A DNA stretch of 64,000 bases from Frigoribacterium sp. Leaf186 (GCF_001423905.1 NZ_LMPQ01000001.1:954137-1018136); one strand, 5' to 3'. Shown: positions 8,101-15,917, numbered from the stretch's first letter. Numbers and translations are program-made. The notes: a model not told the origin generated them from the sequence alone.

Positions 8101-11080
8101 CCCGCGTCTGCACGGCCGAGACGGTGCCGCCGACGGTCTGCGTCGCCGAGATGGTGCGCTGGCCGACGGGCACGTCGGCGACGTCGACCGACCAGGCGCC
8201 GGTCGTGGCGTCGGCCGTGACCCGCCCGGTCAATCCGTCGCCGAGGTCGACGCGGACGTCGGCCCCCGCCTCGGCGGTGCCCGAGACGGTGAGCGTCGCC
8301 AGGGAGGCGCTGCTCGCGACGCGCACCGTGGTGCCCGCGGCGGGAGCCTCGATGACGAGCGGGTCGCCGGCGGCGATCGTCAGCTGCTGCGTGACCGGCA
8401 CCGAGACGACCCCGGCGACGGTCTGCGTGACGCTGATCGTGCGCGTCCCGACCGGCACGGACGAGACGGTCGCCGTCCAGGCGCCCGTTCCGTCGGCCGT
8501 CGTCGACGCGACGTAGCCGCCACCCAGGTCGACCTCGACCGGGGCGTTCGGCTCGGCGGCGCCGGTCACCGTGACCGGGGTGGTCGAGGTGGGGTCGGCG
8601 ACCGTCAGGGTCGCGCCGGGCGCCGGCGTCGCGATCGTGACCGGGGTCGCGGCCACGAGGGCGAAGTCGGTGGTCTGCGGGGCGGACACCGCGCCTCCCA
8701 CGGTCTGCGTCGCGGTGGCCGTGTAGGCGGCCACCGGCAGGGCCGGGAAGGTCACGGACCAGGTGCCGTTGGCGGCCACCGTGGCGGTGAGGTCGCGGCC
8801 GCCGCCGAGCGAGACGGCGACGGGGGCACCGGGCTGCCCGGTGCCCGAGACGGTGACGTCACGGGTCGAGTCGGCGCCGGGCAGGCGGTACTGCGTGCCC
8901 GAGGTCGGGCTCGTGACGGTGAGGCCGGCGCCGGCGACGACGCTGAAGGCCCGGGTGACCGGTGCCGACACGTCGGGGCCGACGGCCTGGGTGACCGAGG
9001 CGGTGTACGAGCCCACGGGCACGCCGGCGACCGTGGTCGTCCAGCTGCCGTCGGTGGCGACTACGGCGGTGGCCGTGCGGCCGCCGCCCAGGTCGACCGA
9101 GACGGTGGCCGTCGGCGTGCCGGTGCCCGAGACGATCACGGGCGTCGTGGAGCCCGCGTCGAGCACCGTGAAGACGCGACCGGCCGTGGGCGTCGTGACG
9201 ACGAGGGGCTGCTGGGCGACGACGGTGAAGTCGCGGGTGACGGGACCGGTGGTCACGGCCCCGAGGGTCTGGGTCACGGAGGCGCTGTAGGCCCCCGCGG
9301 GCACGCTCGCGACGGTCACGCTCCAGCTGCCGTCGGCGGCCACCGTGCCGGTGCCCGTGCGACCGGCACCGAGGTCGACCGTGACGGTCGCGCCCGGCTC
9401 GCCGGCACCGGTCAGCACGACGCTGCGGGTCGCCCCGGGGGTGCCGGGCACCACGAAGACCTGCCCGGCGGTGGGCGTGGCGATGCTGAGGGGAGCCAGG
9501 GCCGCGGCGCGGACCGTGGAGGTCGCGAGGTCGACCCGCGAGGCGTTCACGAGCGGCAGCACCGAGAGGCTCACGGCGTGGACGGAGCTCGAGCCCGCGT
9601 CCGTGCCCCGGGCGTCACGGAAGCCCTCGCCGTCCTGGGCGTTGATGGTCACGCGGACGAGCTGGTTCAGCAGCGAGGTCAGCGGCGCGAGGGTCGTGAC
9701 GACCGCGGCGGTCGTGGTGCGGAGGGTGCTCGTGGTTGCGGCGAGCGCCGTGCCGTCCACGAGCGGCGAGTAGAGGCCGCCGACCGAGCCGAGCAGGGTG
9801 CCGACGACGGGCAGGAGCGCGCCGCGGAGGGTGGCGGCGCCGAGGGCGCCGACGAGACCCGACCCGGTGACGGTGGTGGCGGTGGCCGGGACCGTCCCGT
9901 CGAGGAGCTGGCCGATGGTGGTGACCGTGCGCGTCGACAGGGTCTCGTTCGCGGTCGCGAGTCCGAGGTCGATGCGAAGCGCGACCCGCAGGTCGACGGT
10001 CGCCGCGGTGGCGCGCACGGCGGCGTTCGCGGCGGCGACGAGGTTCGTCGGCAGCTGGTTCTGCAGGATGTCGGTGATGCCGTTCGTGATGGCCGTGACC
10101 GTCGCGGGGTTCAGGAGGTCGCTGTTCGCGGGCAAGCCGTTGAGGGCGCCGAAGTCGATGACGACCTGGCCCGTGCTCGGCGTGATCGTCACCGGGCCCG
10201 AGGTCAGGGGCCTCGCGAGTTCGGTCGAGATCGTCGAGTCGAGGTCGACGGTCGCCGTCACGCCGACGACCGGCTGGCCGAGCGTGACCGCGCCCCCGAG
10301 GGGCAGGGTGTTGACCGCCGTGGTGAGCGGTGCGGTGATGGAGGTGCCGAGCGCGGTCACGGCGCCGCTGCCCGAGACGGCGTTCACGGTCGTCCCGAGT
10401 CCGGTCACGGTGCCGCGCAGCGACGAGGTCACCTGCTGGACGGCCGGGCTGGTCAGCGTGTAGCGGGCCCCGGCGACCTGGTAGGCCGTCGTCGGCGCCG
10501 TGGCGGTCGCCCCCCGCTGCTGGGTGATCTGGGACGACAGCGCGCCGAGGCCCAGTCGGACGTCGCTGAGCACGCCGTTCGTCGCGGGGACGGACGCGAG
10601 CAGGGGCTGCAGGTTCAGCGTCGCCCCGGTGCCGGGGGCTCCGCTGCCCGTGGCGATCGAGCCGTCGGCCCCGATCAGGCCGGCCGAGGCGGTGGCCGAC
10701 GTCGCGGTGGCGCTCGCGTACTGGCCGTCGACGCCGAGGGTCACCAGCCCGTTGCCGCCCAGCAGGCGGATGCCGTTGCCGAGGCCGACCGTGAGCGCGT
10801 TGACCGCGGTGAGGTTCAGGGGGTTGCGCGACGTCGGCGGGTTCTGCGTGGTGCCGAAGGCCGAGTAGGCCCCGCCGAGGGCGGCGACCTGGTCGAGTGC
10901 GACGATGCCCGAACCGCCGAGCAGCGAGGCCTCGGCCTCGCTGCGGTCGGTCGTGGCCGCCTGCGCGGGGACGACGACGACGAGTGCGCCGACCACCGCC
11001 GCGACGACGGCCGCGGCCGTCGCCTTCAGTGCGCGGGACGCGTGGGAGCGGCGGGGACGCTCGATCGCCTGGCTTCGCAT
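2102..11080 (-). CDS. Giant cell-wall-anchored surface protein: choice-of-anchor-G-like N-terminus, 25 Ig-like repeats, LAYTG sorting signal
   Basis: A 2992-residue secreted protein predicted to be linked to peptidoglycan. It has a basic N-terminus and hydrophobic signal segment (about residues 15-42, ending PAQA), then a unique domain to about residue 529 that resembles actinobacterial 'choice-of-anchor G' proteins. Next come 25 tandem repeats of about 95 residues (530-2900) with the pattern VSGTAEPGATV ... TGAWSVTV ... GVPVG ... ATQTVGG, typical of bacterial Ig-like folds. A collagen-like GTP(x6)-GFP-GLP tract follows, then a Gly-rich spacer, LAYTG at 2952-2956, a membrane helix and a basic tail. 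LAxTG is the class E sortase form of the signal. The ATG 11080 start has an AGGAAGAGG ribosome site. An adhesin or cell-surface stalk role is inference; no ligand-binding domain is recognised. Confidence 0.9.
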   Translation of the reverse strand: MRSQAIERPRRSHASRALKATAAAVVAAVVGALVVVVPAQAATTDRSEAEASLLGGSGIVALDQVAALGGAYSAFGTTQNPPTSRNPLNLTAVNALTVGLGNGIRLLGGNGLVTLGVDGQYASATATSATASAGLIGADGSIATGSGAPGTGATLNLQPLLASVPATNGVLSDVRLGLGALSSQITQQRGATATAPTTAYQVAGARYTLTSPAVQQVTSSLRGTVTGLGTTVNAVSGSGAVTALGTSITAPLTTAVNTLPLGGAVTLGQPVVGVTATVDLDSTISTELARPLTSGPVTITPSTGQVVIDFGALNGLPANSDLLNPATVTAITNGITDILQNQLPTNLVAAANAAVRATAATVDLRVALRIDLGLATANETLSTRTVTTIGQLLDGTVPATATTVTGSGLVGALGAATLRGALLPVVGTLLGSVGGLYSPLVDGTALAATTSTLRTTTAAVVTTLAPLTSLLNQLVRVTINAQDGEGFRDARGTDAGSSSVHAVSLSVLPLVNASRVDLATSTVRAAALAPLSIATPTAGQVFVVPGTPGATRSVVLTGAGEPGATVTVDLGAGRTGTGTVAADGSWSVTVASVPAGAYSASVTQTLGAVTTGPVTRDFTVVAQQPLVVTTPTAGRVFTVLDAGSTTPVIVSGTGTPTATVSVDLGGGRTATAVVATDGSWTTTVAGVPVGSYTASVTQAVGPDVSAPVTRAFSVVAGAGLTVTSPTSGTQYRLPGADSTRDVTVSGTGQPGAPVAVSLGGGRDLTATVAANGTWSVTFPALPVAAYTATATQTVGGAVSAPQTTDFALVAATPVTIATPAPGATLTVADPTSTTPVTVTGAAEPNAPVEVDLGGGYVASTTADGTGAWTATVSSVPVGTRTISVTQTVAGVVSVPVTQQLTIAAGDPLVIEAPAAGTTVRVASSASLATLTVSGTAEAGADVRVDLGDGLTGRVTADATTGAWSVDVADVPVGQRTISATQTVGGTVSAVQTRVVTIVAGTPVAISTPAPGATIPIVGGTTADVTVTGTADPGATVTVGLGAGFEVPATVDPVTGAWTAVIPDVPVGDRTLGATQTLGGTTSAPVTQPLTIAQGTPLDVTSPLDGDEYVVAGPDGTTPVVVSGTGQVGATVSVDLGDGLVGETVVPASGTWSVVVDGVPVGPHTVSATQSVNGSTSAAVTVDIDVVEGGDVVIAAPVPGTRIAVADDQGTTPVTVSGTGVPLLPLVVTLDGVDQAPVTPDAQGAWSLELAGVAVGDHVVGASQQQGAVLLEARPTSFSVVSAEADLTISTPAPGDVITVAGDAATTAVVVSGTATPGAPIEVTLAGTVVPTTAGPDGLWTVTVPGVPVGDQLASVTQTVGGTTTTDPVTSAFEVVAGADVVITTPAADVRYVVASPGITQDVPVAGTAQPGALVTVTLDGVEAGTALADLTTGAWAVTLVGIGVGERVLGASQTVRDTVQQADTRLVTVVPAADLTIVAPAAGVPIVLADPSSTTTLVVSGQAEPGAVVRVDLGDGLTDTVTAGTTTGAWSVSFAGVPVGTRTVTATQTVGTSVSAPETRVVSIVAGAPLVVTAPVDGAVVDVAGPDVTATVTVSGTAAAGSTVDVVLDPATGPDLTASVTADATTGAWSVDVVGVPVGTVALSATQSIGGTTSPAQEASFEVRAAAPVVIVDPDDSVFTVLDPAGTIDVPVSGTASPGAEVSVRLNGGAAVTTTADPASGDWSVVFADLPAAVYQVTASQAVAGTTSTPVAASFTIEVGAGLTVLQPAPGDVVTVADATATTDVTVSGTAEPGATVRVDLGGDLVASTTADGATGAWSVVVPGVTVGERTLSATQALGGSVSPAVTQPLSVVAAAAVVIDAPAPGTVVAVATADATTDLVVSGTAEPGASISVDLGDGLTATATADDETGAWSTTVPGVPVGDRTVAVTQTVDGSTSSPVTRDVSVVVAPAAPVIVAPEPGATVSLLDPAGTTSVVVSGTGEPGATVAVSLGAGLTAAATVDPEGDWRTTVDGVPVGEYTVTATQTIRGATSEAATRPFTVAAAAGLVVDRPTDGTTVVVLAEGDTASIVASGTAEPGATVTVDLGDGLVGTVVADPTTGAWTVTVDGVPVGDRTASVTQTVDGAVSTPVTRAVSVDVAAPVTVTSPADGASIVVGDADDTTDVTVAGTGQPGATVVVEVGDDLTETTTVTPEGTWTVTVGDVPVGSYPVVVTQTVPAGSTTPVTQQLDVVVGTPVSITEPAPGDTVVVLEGETTPVTVSGTAQPGATVTVSLGGDLTQTVPTDPTTGAWTTTFDGVPVGAGPISVGQQYGTVTTVPVTQPFAVVAADPITITDPETGTRLLVVSADATVDLPVSGSAQAGATVSVTLDAGTAVTVEADDDGAWTTTFAGVGVGEHVVSATQTVAGVESAPVTTTVVVEAAAALTVTAPTDGQQYQAGDAGTAPVVVRGQGQPGAPVAVTVDGGDPVTTTVGDGGSWQVPVVLGTGSHTVSVVQTIGDATSAPIEVTVEVVPAPADPATAPTITSPADGQLVTDADGDDLVDLPVTGTGEPGATITVTVGGTTQTTTVTEGGVWSVTVPGVPVGTSTVVVEQTVAGVVTGTASVTVTVASAAEVAPLVVTSPEQGSILPSGTAGTADVLVDGTAQPGATVAVRLDGGLPVTVVVPAGGTWSTTLQGVAPGQHALSVTQTVGGAVSAPETVAFTVTAPANTDAGVVITSPAPGALVADVDGDGVEDLTVTGTGTPGALVVVGLGDGVTQTTTVGDDGTWSVDFADVPVGAYVLTATQTAGPDTTTATQDLLIASVDPVVVTTPVAGSVLQAGTSGTTPVTVVGTAEPGAAVTVRLDAGAVQTVTADPATGAWTVVFTGVGVGPHVVAATQTVDGATSAPVTTGFSVAAAAGTPGTPGTPGTPGTPGTPGTPGFPGLPGAGGGSGTGGGAGGGAVVTGGASGLAYTGSDVLGGLSLAVFALLIGLGLVSATRLRRRSGGARNR
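2306..2380 (-). repeat. Collagen-like GTP-G coding tract
   Basis: Encodes six GTP triplets followed by GFP and GLP, using a nearly identical 9-bp DNA unit. It links the last Ig-like repeat to the wall-anchor region. The identical nucleotide units make length variation by slippage plausible. Confidence 0.85.
2381..9493 (-). repeat. 25 tandem Ig-like repeat units within the surface protein
   Basis: This 7113-bp block encodes 25 units averaging about 95 residues. Units are divergent in sequence but share SGTAxPGAxV near position 25-30, a GAW or GxW motif near position 55, GVPVG near 65 and ATQTV near 73. Units 22 and 24 contain D-rich DADGDD/DVDGDG stretches that could bind calcium. The divergence between units argues for an old array rather than a recent expansion. 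Confidence 0.9.
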
Positions 11081-11540
11081 GGGTGTGCCTCTTCCTGACG
11101 GGACGAGCCCGCCGCCTGATCCGAAGAACTCCCGCTGGTGAGGCGGGAGGTGCTGCTGTTCTGTTGTGGTGCCGGGGTGACGGCGCGGTGTGCGGTCGAG
11201 CCCTGCGCCTCGTCGTCGTCCGGGGACGACGACGAGGCGGACGGGCCTACCGCGCGGTGCGCGGGCTCGTTCGCCTGGTGCGGGTGCTGCTGACGTGCCG
11301 TGGTGAGGGGCTCATCGGTCCTGATCCTGATCGTGTGGTGCGACGACGTCGTCGCGGCGTGGTCGCACCGTGGTGAGCGGTGCGGCCGGAGCGGTGGTTG
11401 GTCGCTCCCGACGAGCTGGTTCGGTCTCGCCGTCCGTCGAGCATAGGGGCGATCGCGTGCATCGCGCACCCCACGAAGGGGGGCCACCGGAACCCTGCCC
11501 CGCCAGGCACGTGAGGGGGACGCGGAGTTCTGCTCCGAAA
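11081..11540. other. Gene-free leader of the surface-protein gene
   Basis: About 460 bp between the surface gene and the SRP RNA with no credible gene; open frames here lack homology features or ribosome sites. It holds two hairpins: a 7-bp stem at 11129-11149 and a 14-bp stem at 11207-11238. A possible minus-strand -10 (TATGCT) lies at 11440-11445, which would give a leader of about 350 nt. Confidence 0.5.
11207..11238. promoter_or_regulatory. 14-bp perfect hairpin in the leader of the giant surface gene
   Basis: GCCTCGTCGTCGTC pairs perfectly with its reverse complement across a CGGG loop, 127-158 nt upstream of the surface protein start. It has no U-tract in either direction. If transcribed it would be a dominant 5'-UTR structure, either an attenuator or a stabiliser. 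Confidence 0.45.
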
Positions 11541-11637
11541 AGAGGAATGACCCCTCACGCACCCGCCAGAGCCCGGTTACCCTTGCTGCATTTCTGCCCT
11601 GGGGGAGTTGGCCTGGATGACGCCACGTGAGGAGCCT
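11541..11637 (-). ncRNA. ffs: Signal recognition particle RNA (4.5S, small bacterial type)
   Basis: The minus strand carries the SRP helix-8 core CCAGG-GCA-GAAA-UGC-AGCAA: a GNRA tetraloop on a 3-bp stem flanked by the conserved CAGG and AGCA internal-loop sides that bind Ffh. The ends pair (CCTCACG near 11631 with CGTGAGG near 11555). CCTCTTTTC at the 3' end looks like a termination tract. Length is about 97 nt, as usual for the small type. The exact ends are approximate. Confidence 0.9.
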
Positions 11638-11693
11638 CGACGAGTTTAGCGGCAACTGGACGGTCCCCGCGACCCGGGGTGTTGCCTGGAGGC

Positions 11694-12374
11694 ATGAGAA
11701 TCGTCATCGCCGGAGGGCACGGCAAGATCGCCCAGCTCCTCGAACGCCGACTCGCCGACGCCGGGCACGACCCCGTCGGCATCGTCCGCAACCCCGACCA
11801 CACCGCCGACCTCGAGACCGCCGGGGCGCGTGCCCTGGTGCTCGACCTCGAGCAGACCGACGTCGACACGCTCGCCGGCCACCTCGACGGGGCCGACGCG
11901 GTCGTCTTCGCCGCCGGCGGCGGAGGGGGCAGCGGCGCCGAGCGCAAGCTGACCATCGACCGCGACGGTGCCGTGCTGCTCGCCGACGCCGCCGAGAAGG
12001 CGGGCGTCACCCGTTACGTGATGGTCTCGGCCATCGGCACGGACGACTTCGATCCCGCGCGGGCCGAATTGCCCGCGGAGAACGACGACGACGTGTACCA
12101 GGTGTACATGCGCGCCAAGAGCGAGGCCGACGCCGACCTGCGTCGTCGTGAGGGCCTCGACTGGACGATCGTGCGCCCCGGTGGCCTGACCGACGACGCC
12201 GGCACCGGCCAGGTGTCGGTCGGCACCACGGTCGAGCGCGGCAGCATACCCCGCGCCGACGTCGCCGAGGTCATCGCCACCGCCCTGATCGAGGGCACCG
12301 CCGTCAAGACGCAGTTCGAGGTCGTGTCGGGCGACGTGAGCGTCTCGGACGCGCTGGCGACCATCAAGTACTGA
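11694..12374 (+). CDS. NAD(P)-binding Rossmann protein (atypical SDR / NmrA-like)
   Basis: A 226-residue soluble protein. It opens with MRIVIAGGHGKIA, a GGxGxxA dinucleotide-binding loop, and has the 'NAD(P)H-binding' atypical SDR pattern: YVMVSAIG near residue 108, a Tyr/Lys region (VYMRAKSEAD) and WTIVRPGGLTD near residue 160. This family often acts on flavins, quinones or sugar nucleotides; the substrate is unknown here. ATG 11694 follows a TGGAGG ribosome site. It is monocistronic, convergent with ackA across a hairpin. Confidence 0.85.
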   Translation: MRIVIAGGHGKIAQLLERRLADAGHDPVGIVRNPDHTADLETAGARALVLDLEQTDVDTLAGHLDGADAVVFAAGGGGGSGAERKLTIDRDGAVLLADAAEKAGVTRYVMVSAIGTDDFDPARAELPAENDDDVYQVYMRAKSEADADLRRREGLDWTIVRPGGLTDDAGTGQVSVGTTVERGSIPRADVAEVIATALIEGTAVKTQFEVVSGDVSVSDALATIKY

Positions 12375-12412
12375 CCCGCGCCTCCTGGTCGTCGCGTGAC
12401 GACCGGTGGCAC

Positions 12413-12450
12413 GAGAGCCCCGGAGGCGCGACCTGCGCACCGGGGCTCTC
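12413..12450. terminator. Bidirectional terminator between the SDR gene and ackA
   Basis: An 11-bp stem (GAGAGCCCCGG with CCGGGGCTCTC) between two convergent genes, followed on the plus strand by TCGCG rather than a U-tract. The loop contains a copy of the dispersed GGAGGCGCG motif. Confidence 0.7.
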
Positions 12451-12492
12451 TCGCGTCGCCGGGGTGGCCGGGTCGTGCGCCGGCCCGACGCC

Positions 12493-13686
12493 TCAGCTGA
12501 GGGCGGCCGCCTGTCGGGCGATCTCGAGCTCTTCGTTCGTCGGCACGACGAGCACCTGGACCGGGGCACCGTCGGGCGAGATGAGGCGGGCCTCGCGCGA
12601 GGCCAGCTCGTTGCGGTCGTCGTCGACGTGGATGCCGAAGAACTCGAGGCCGAGCAGCGTGCGACGACGCAGCAGGGCATTGTTCTCGCCCACGCCCGCC
12701 GTGAACACGACGGCGTCGAGGCCGCCGAGCTGCGCCACGTAGGCGCCGATGTAGTGCCGGATGCGGTGCCGGTAGACGGCGAGCGCCGCCTCCGAGACCG
12801 CGTCGCCGCGGGACGCGCTGTCTTGCACGTCGCGCATGTCGCCGCTGCCGGTCAGGCCGAGCAGGCCGCTCTTCTTGTTGAGCAGCGCCTCGAGTTCGTC
12901 GAAGTCGAGCCCGGCCTCACGGTGCAGGTGGAACACGGCTGCCGGGTCGATGTCGCCGGACCGCGTGCCCATCACGAGGCCCTCGAGGGGTGTCATGCCC
13001 ATGCTCGTCTCGATCGATCGACCGCCGTCGACGGCGGCGACCGAGGCGCCGTTGCCGAGGTGCAGCACGATGATCTTGAGCTCGGACAGGGGCCGACCGA
13101 GGAACTCGGCGGTCTTCTCGCTGACGTACTTGTGCGACGTGCCGTGGAACCCGAAGCGGCGGACGTGGTGCTCCTTCGCGAGCTCGGCGTCGATCGCGTA
13201 GGTGTAGGCGGCCGGGACGAGCGTCTGGTGGAACGCGGTGTCGAAGACGGCGACGTGGGGCACGTCGGGGAAGGCCTCCTTCGCGGCCCGGATGCCCTGG
13301 AGGTTGGCCGGGTTGTGCAGCGGGGCGAGGGCCGACAGGCGGTCGATCGCCTTCTCGACGTCGGTCGTGACGACCGTGGCGCGGTCGAACTCTTCTCCGC
13401 CGTGCACGACGCGGTGGCCGACGGCGACGGGCGGGTACTCGGCGAACGACGGGCCGTGCGCGTCGAACGCCGCGAGCATCGCGGCGAACCCGGCGGCGTG
13501 GTCGGCGATCGGCTGGGTGTCGTTGCGCGTCTCGTCACCCGTGACCTCGTTGCGGTGCCGGGTCGAGCCGACGTCCTCACCGATGCGCTCGACCAAGCCG
13601 CTGGCGAGCGTCCGCTCGCCGTCGAGCTCGATCAGCTGGTACTTGAACGACGACGAGCCGGAGTTGACGACGAGGACGGTGCTCAC
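12493..13686 (-). CDS. ackA: Acetate kinase
   Basis: Interconverts acetyl phosphate + ADP and acetate + ATP, the second step of the Pta-AckA overflow pathway. The 397 residues match the usual family length (about 400). Signatures seen: VVNSGSSSFKY at the start (phosphate-binding Asn), GHRVVHGG, FDTAFHQTLP-like FDTAFHQTLVP, RRFGFHGTSH, HLGNGASV, TRSGDIDP and FTAGVGENN. The GTG start overlaps the pta stop codon by 4 nt (GTGA), so the two enzymes are translationally coupled. Confidence 0.98.
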   Translation of the reverse strand: MSTVLVVNSGSSSFKYQLIELDGERTLASGLVERIGEDVGSTRHRNEVTGDETRNDTQPIADHAAGFAAMLAAFDAHGPSFAEYPPVAVGHRVVHGGEEFDRATVVTTDVEKAIDRLSALAPLHNPANLQGIRAAKEAFPDVPHVAVFDTAFHQTLVPAAYTYAIDAELAKEHHVRRFGFHGTSHKYVSEKTAEFLGRPLSELKIIVLHLGNGASVAAVDGGRSIETSMGMTPLEGLVMGTRSGDIDPAAVFHLHREAGLDFDELEALLNKKSGLLGLTGSGDMRDVQDSASRGDAVSEAALAVYRHRIRHYIGAYVAQLGGLDAVVFTAGVGENNALLRRRTLLGLEFFGIHVDDDRNELASREARLISPDGAPVQVLVVPTNEELEIARQAAALS

Positions 13687-15854
13687 GAGGGGGCTCCTTC
13701 GGGGGTGGGGGTGGTGGGCGCCGGGGCGACCGGTGCCGCGGGGGCGTTCTCGGCGGCCTGCGTGCCGGCCTGGATGGCGGTGATGGCGACGGTGTTGACG
13801 ATGTCGCCGACGAGGGCGCCGCGCGAGAGGTCGTTGATGGGCTTGCGGAGGCCTTGCAGGATGGGGCCGATCGCGACCGCACCCGCGCTGCGCTGCACGG
13901 CCTTGTAGGTGTTGTTGCCCGTGTTGAGGTCGGGGAAGATGAACACCGTCGCGCGGCCGGCGACCTCGGACTCGGGCATCTTGGCGGCGGCCACGGTCGG
14001 GTCGGCGGCGGCGTCGTACTGGATGGGGCCCTCGACGAGCAGGTCGGGCCGGCGTTCGCGCACGAGGGCGGTGGCGGCGCGCACCTTCTCGACGTCGGCG
14101 CCCGAGCCGCTGTCGCCGGTGCTGTAGCTCAGCATCGCGACGCGCGGCTCGATGCCGAACTGCAGTGCCGTCTGCGCCGACGAGATCGCGATGTCGGCGA
14201 GCTGCTCGGCGGTCGGGTCGGGGATGACGGCGCAGTCGCCGTAGACGAGCACGCGGTCGGCGAGCGCCATGAGGAACACGCTCGACACGACGCCGACGTC
14301 GGGCAGGGTCTTGATGACCTCGAAGGCGGGGCGGATGGTGTGCGCCGTGGTGTGCTTGGCGCCGGACACCATGCCGTCGGCCAGGCCCAGCTTCACCATC
14401 ATCGTGCCGAAGTACGACACGTCGGTGACGGTGTCCATCGCCTGCGAGACCGCGATGCCCTTGTGGGCGCGCAGCTTGGCGTACTCGGTGGCGAAGAGCA
14501 CCTGGAGGCTCGGGTCGAACGGGTCGAGGACGCGCGCGGCGGCGAGGTCGAGGCCGAGCTCGGCGCTGCGGGCGCGGATCGCCGTCTCGTCGCCGAGCAG
14601 GGTGATGTCGGCCACCCCGCGTTGCAGCAGGGTCGAGGCCGCCCGCAGGATGCGGTCGTCGTCGCCCTCGGGCAGCACGATCGACTTGCGGAGCCCCCGG
14701 GCCCGCTCGAGCAGCTGGTACTCGAACATCAGCGGGGTGACGACGCCGGACGGGCTCACCTGCAGCAGACGCAGCAGCTCGGCCCCGTCGACGTGCGTCT
14801 CGAACAGGGCCAGGGCGAGGTCGTACTTGCGCGGGGAGTCGGCGGCGAGCCGGCCCCGGGTCTGCGTGATGGCCAGGGCGGTGTCGTAGGTGCCGGTGGT
14901 CGTGGTGGCGATCGGCAGCGGGCTGTCGAGGCCCTCGAGCAGCCGCTCGACCTGGGGAGCGAGGGCGAAGCCGCCGTTCAGCACGATGCCGGCGAGCGAC
15001 GGGAAGGTCTCGGAGGCGTGGGCGAGCACCGTGGCGACGAGCACGTCCGACCGGTCGCCCGGCACGACGACGACGGCGCCCTCGGTGAGGCGGGGCAGCA
15101 CGTTCTCCATCGACATGGCGGCGACCACGACGCCGAGGGCCTCGCGGTCGAGCAGCGCGTCGTCGCCGCTCAGCAGCGTGGCCCCGGTGGCCTGCAGCAC
15201 GGCCCGCATGGTCGGAGCGACGAGCACGCGGTCTTCGGGCAGCGTCCAGATCGGCACCCGCCCGGTGGGCGATGCCTCGAGGGCGTACCCGATGCCGTCG
15301 ACCACCTCGTCGAGGTGGTCGGGGTCGACCCGGTTCGCCACGACGGCCAGCAGGCTCGCGTGCTCGGAGCGCAGTTCGGCCGTGGTCAGCTCGGCGACCT
15401 GGCGCATGTCGGCACCGGTGCGCCGGGTCTGACCGTCGGCGCTGCGGCCGCCCAGCACGAGCAGCACGGGGGCACCGAGGTTCGCGGCGATGCGGGCGTT
15501 GTACGACAGCTCGGTCGGGCTGCCGACGTCGGTGTAGTCGGAGCCGATCACGACGACGGCGTCGCACTGGCGTTCGACGGCCGCGAACCGGCTGACGATC
15601 GTCGCGAGCGCGGCGTCGGGGTCGGCGTGCACCGCGTCGTAGCTGACGCCGACGCACTCGTCGTAGGCGAGGTCGACGCTGTCGTGCGACAGCAGCAGCT
15701 CGAGCACGTAGTCGCGTTCGTCGGTCGAGCGGGCGACAGGTCGGAACACCCCCACGCGGCCCACCTCGTGGCTCAACGTGTCGAGCACGCCGAGCGCGAT
15801 CGTGGACTTGCCCGTGTGGCCTTCGGCTGAGGTGATGTAGATGCGTGTCGACAC
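13683..15854 (-). CDS. pta: Phosphate acetyltransferase, long form
   Basis: Converts acetyl-CoA + phosphate to acetyl phosphate + CoA. It is the 723-residue multidomain form: an N-terminal P-loop, dethiobiotin-synthetase-like domain (GHTGKS at 12-17), a central DRTGG domain, and a C-terminal catalytic PTA_PTB domain from about residue 390 (motifs KSIVLPEGDD, MLSYSTGDSGSG, YDAAADPTVAAAKMP). The GTG start at 15854 follows a TAGGCT -10 box ending 7 nt upstream. First gene of the pta-ackA operon. Confidence 0.97.
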   Translation of the reverse strand: MSTRIYITSAEGHTGKSTIALGVLDTLSHEVGRVGVFRPVARSTDERDYVLELLLSHDSVDLAYDECVGVSYDAVHADPDAALATIVSRFAAVERQCDAVVVIGSDYTDVGSPTELSYNARIAANLGAPVLLVLGGRSADGQTRRTGADMRQVAELTTAELRSEHASLLAVVANRVDPDHLDEVVDGIGYALEASPTGRVPIWTLPEDRVLVAPTMRAVLQATGATLLSGDDALLDREALGVVVAAMSMENVLPRLTEGAVVVVPGDRSDVLVATVLAHASETFPSLAGIVLNGGFALAPQVERLLEGLDSPLPIATTTTGTYDTALAITQTRGRLAADSPRKYDLALALFETHVDGAELLRLLQVSPSGVVTPLMFEYQLLERARGLRKSIVLPEGDDDRILRAASTLLQRGVADITLLGDETAIRARSAELGLDLAAARVLDPFDPSLQVLFATEYAKLRAHKGIAVSQAMDTVTDVSYFGTMMVKLGLADGMVSGAKHTTAHTIRPAFEVIKTLPDVGVVSSVFLMALADRVLVYGDCAVIPDPTAEQLADIAISSAQTALQFGIEPRVAMLSYSTGDSGSGADVEKVRAATALVRERRPDLLVEGPIQYDAAADPTVAAAKMPESEVAGRATVFIFPDLNTGNNTYKAVQRSAGAVAIGPILQGLRKPINDLSRGALVGDIVNTVAITAIQAGTQAAENAPAAPVAPAPTTPTPEGAPS

Positions 15855-15861
15855 GCCCGCC

Positions 15862-15867
15862 AGCCTA
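15862..15867 (-). promoter_or_regulatory. -10 box of pta-ackA (leaderless promoter)
   Basis: TAGGCT on the minus strand ends 7 nt before the pta GTG. It faces the antitoxin promoter across a 75-bp divergent intergenic region. Confidence 0.5.
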
Positions 15868-15917
15868 CGGGCGGCAGCCTTCGAGCCGCCGGGGAGACGT
15901 GCCCCGCCCGGGGGTCG

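Noticed and set aside
11026-11655. 209-codon minus-strand frame across the surface-gene leader and the SRP RNA
   Set aside because: Overlaps a structural RNA and a start region; no recognisable domain; composition differs from real genes here.
13854-15830. Long plus-strand frame opposite pta
   Set aside because: Antisense shadow of a clearly conserved gene; low-complexity composition.
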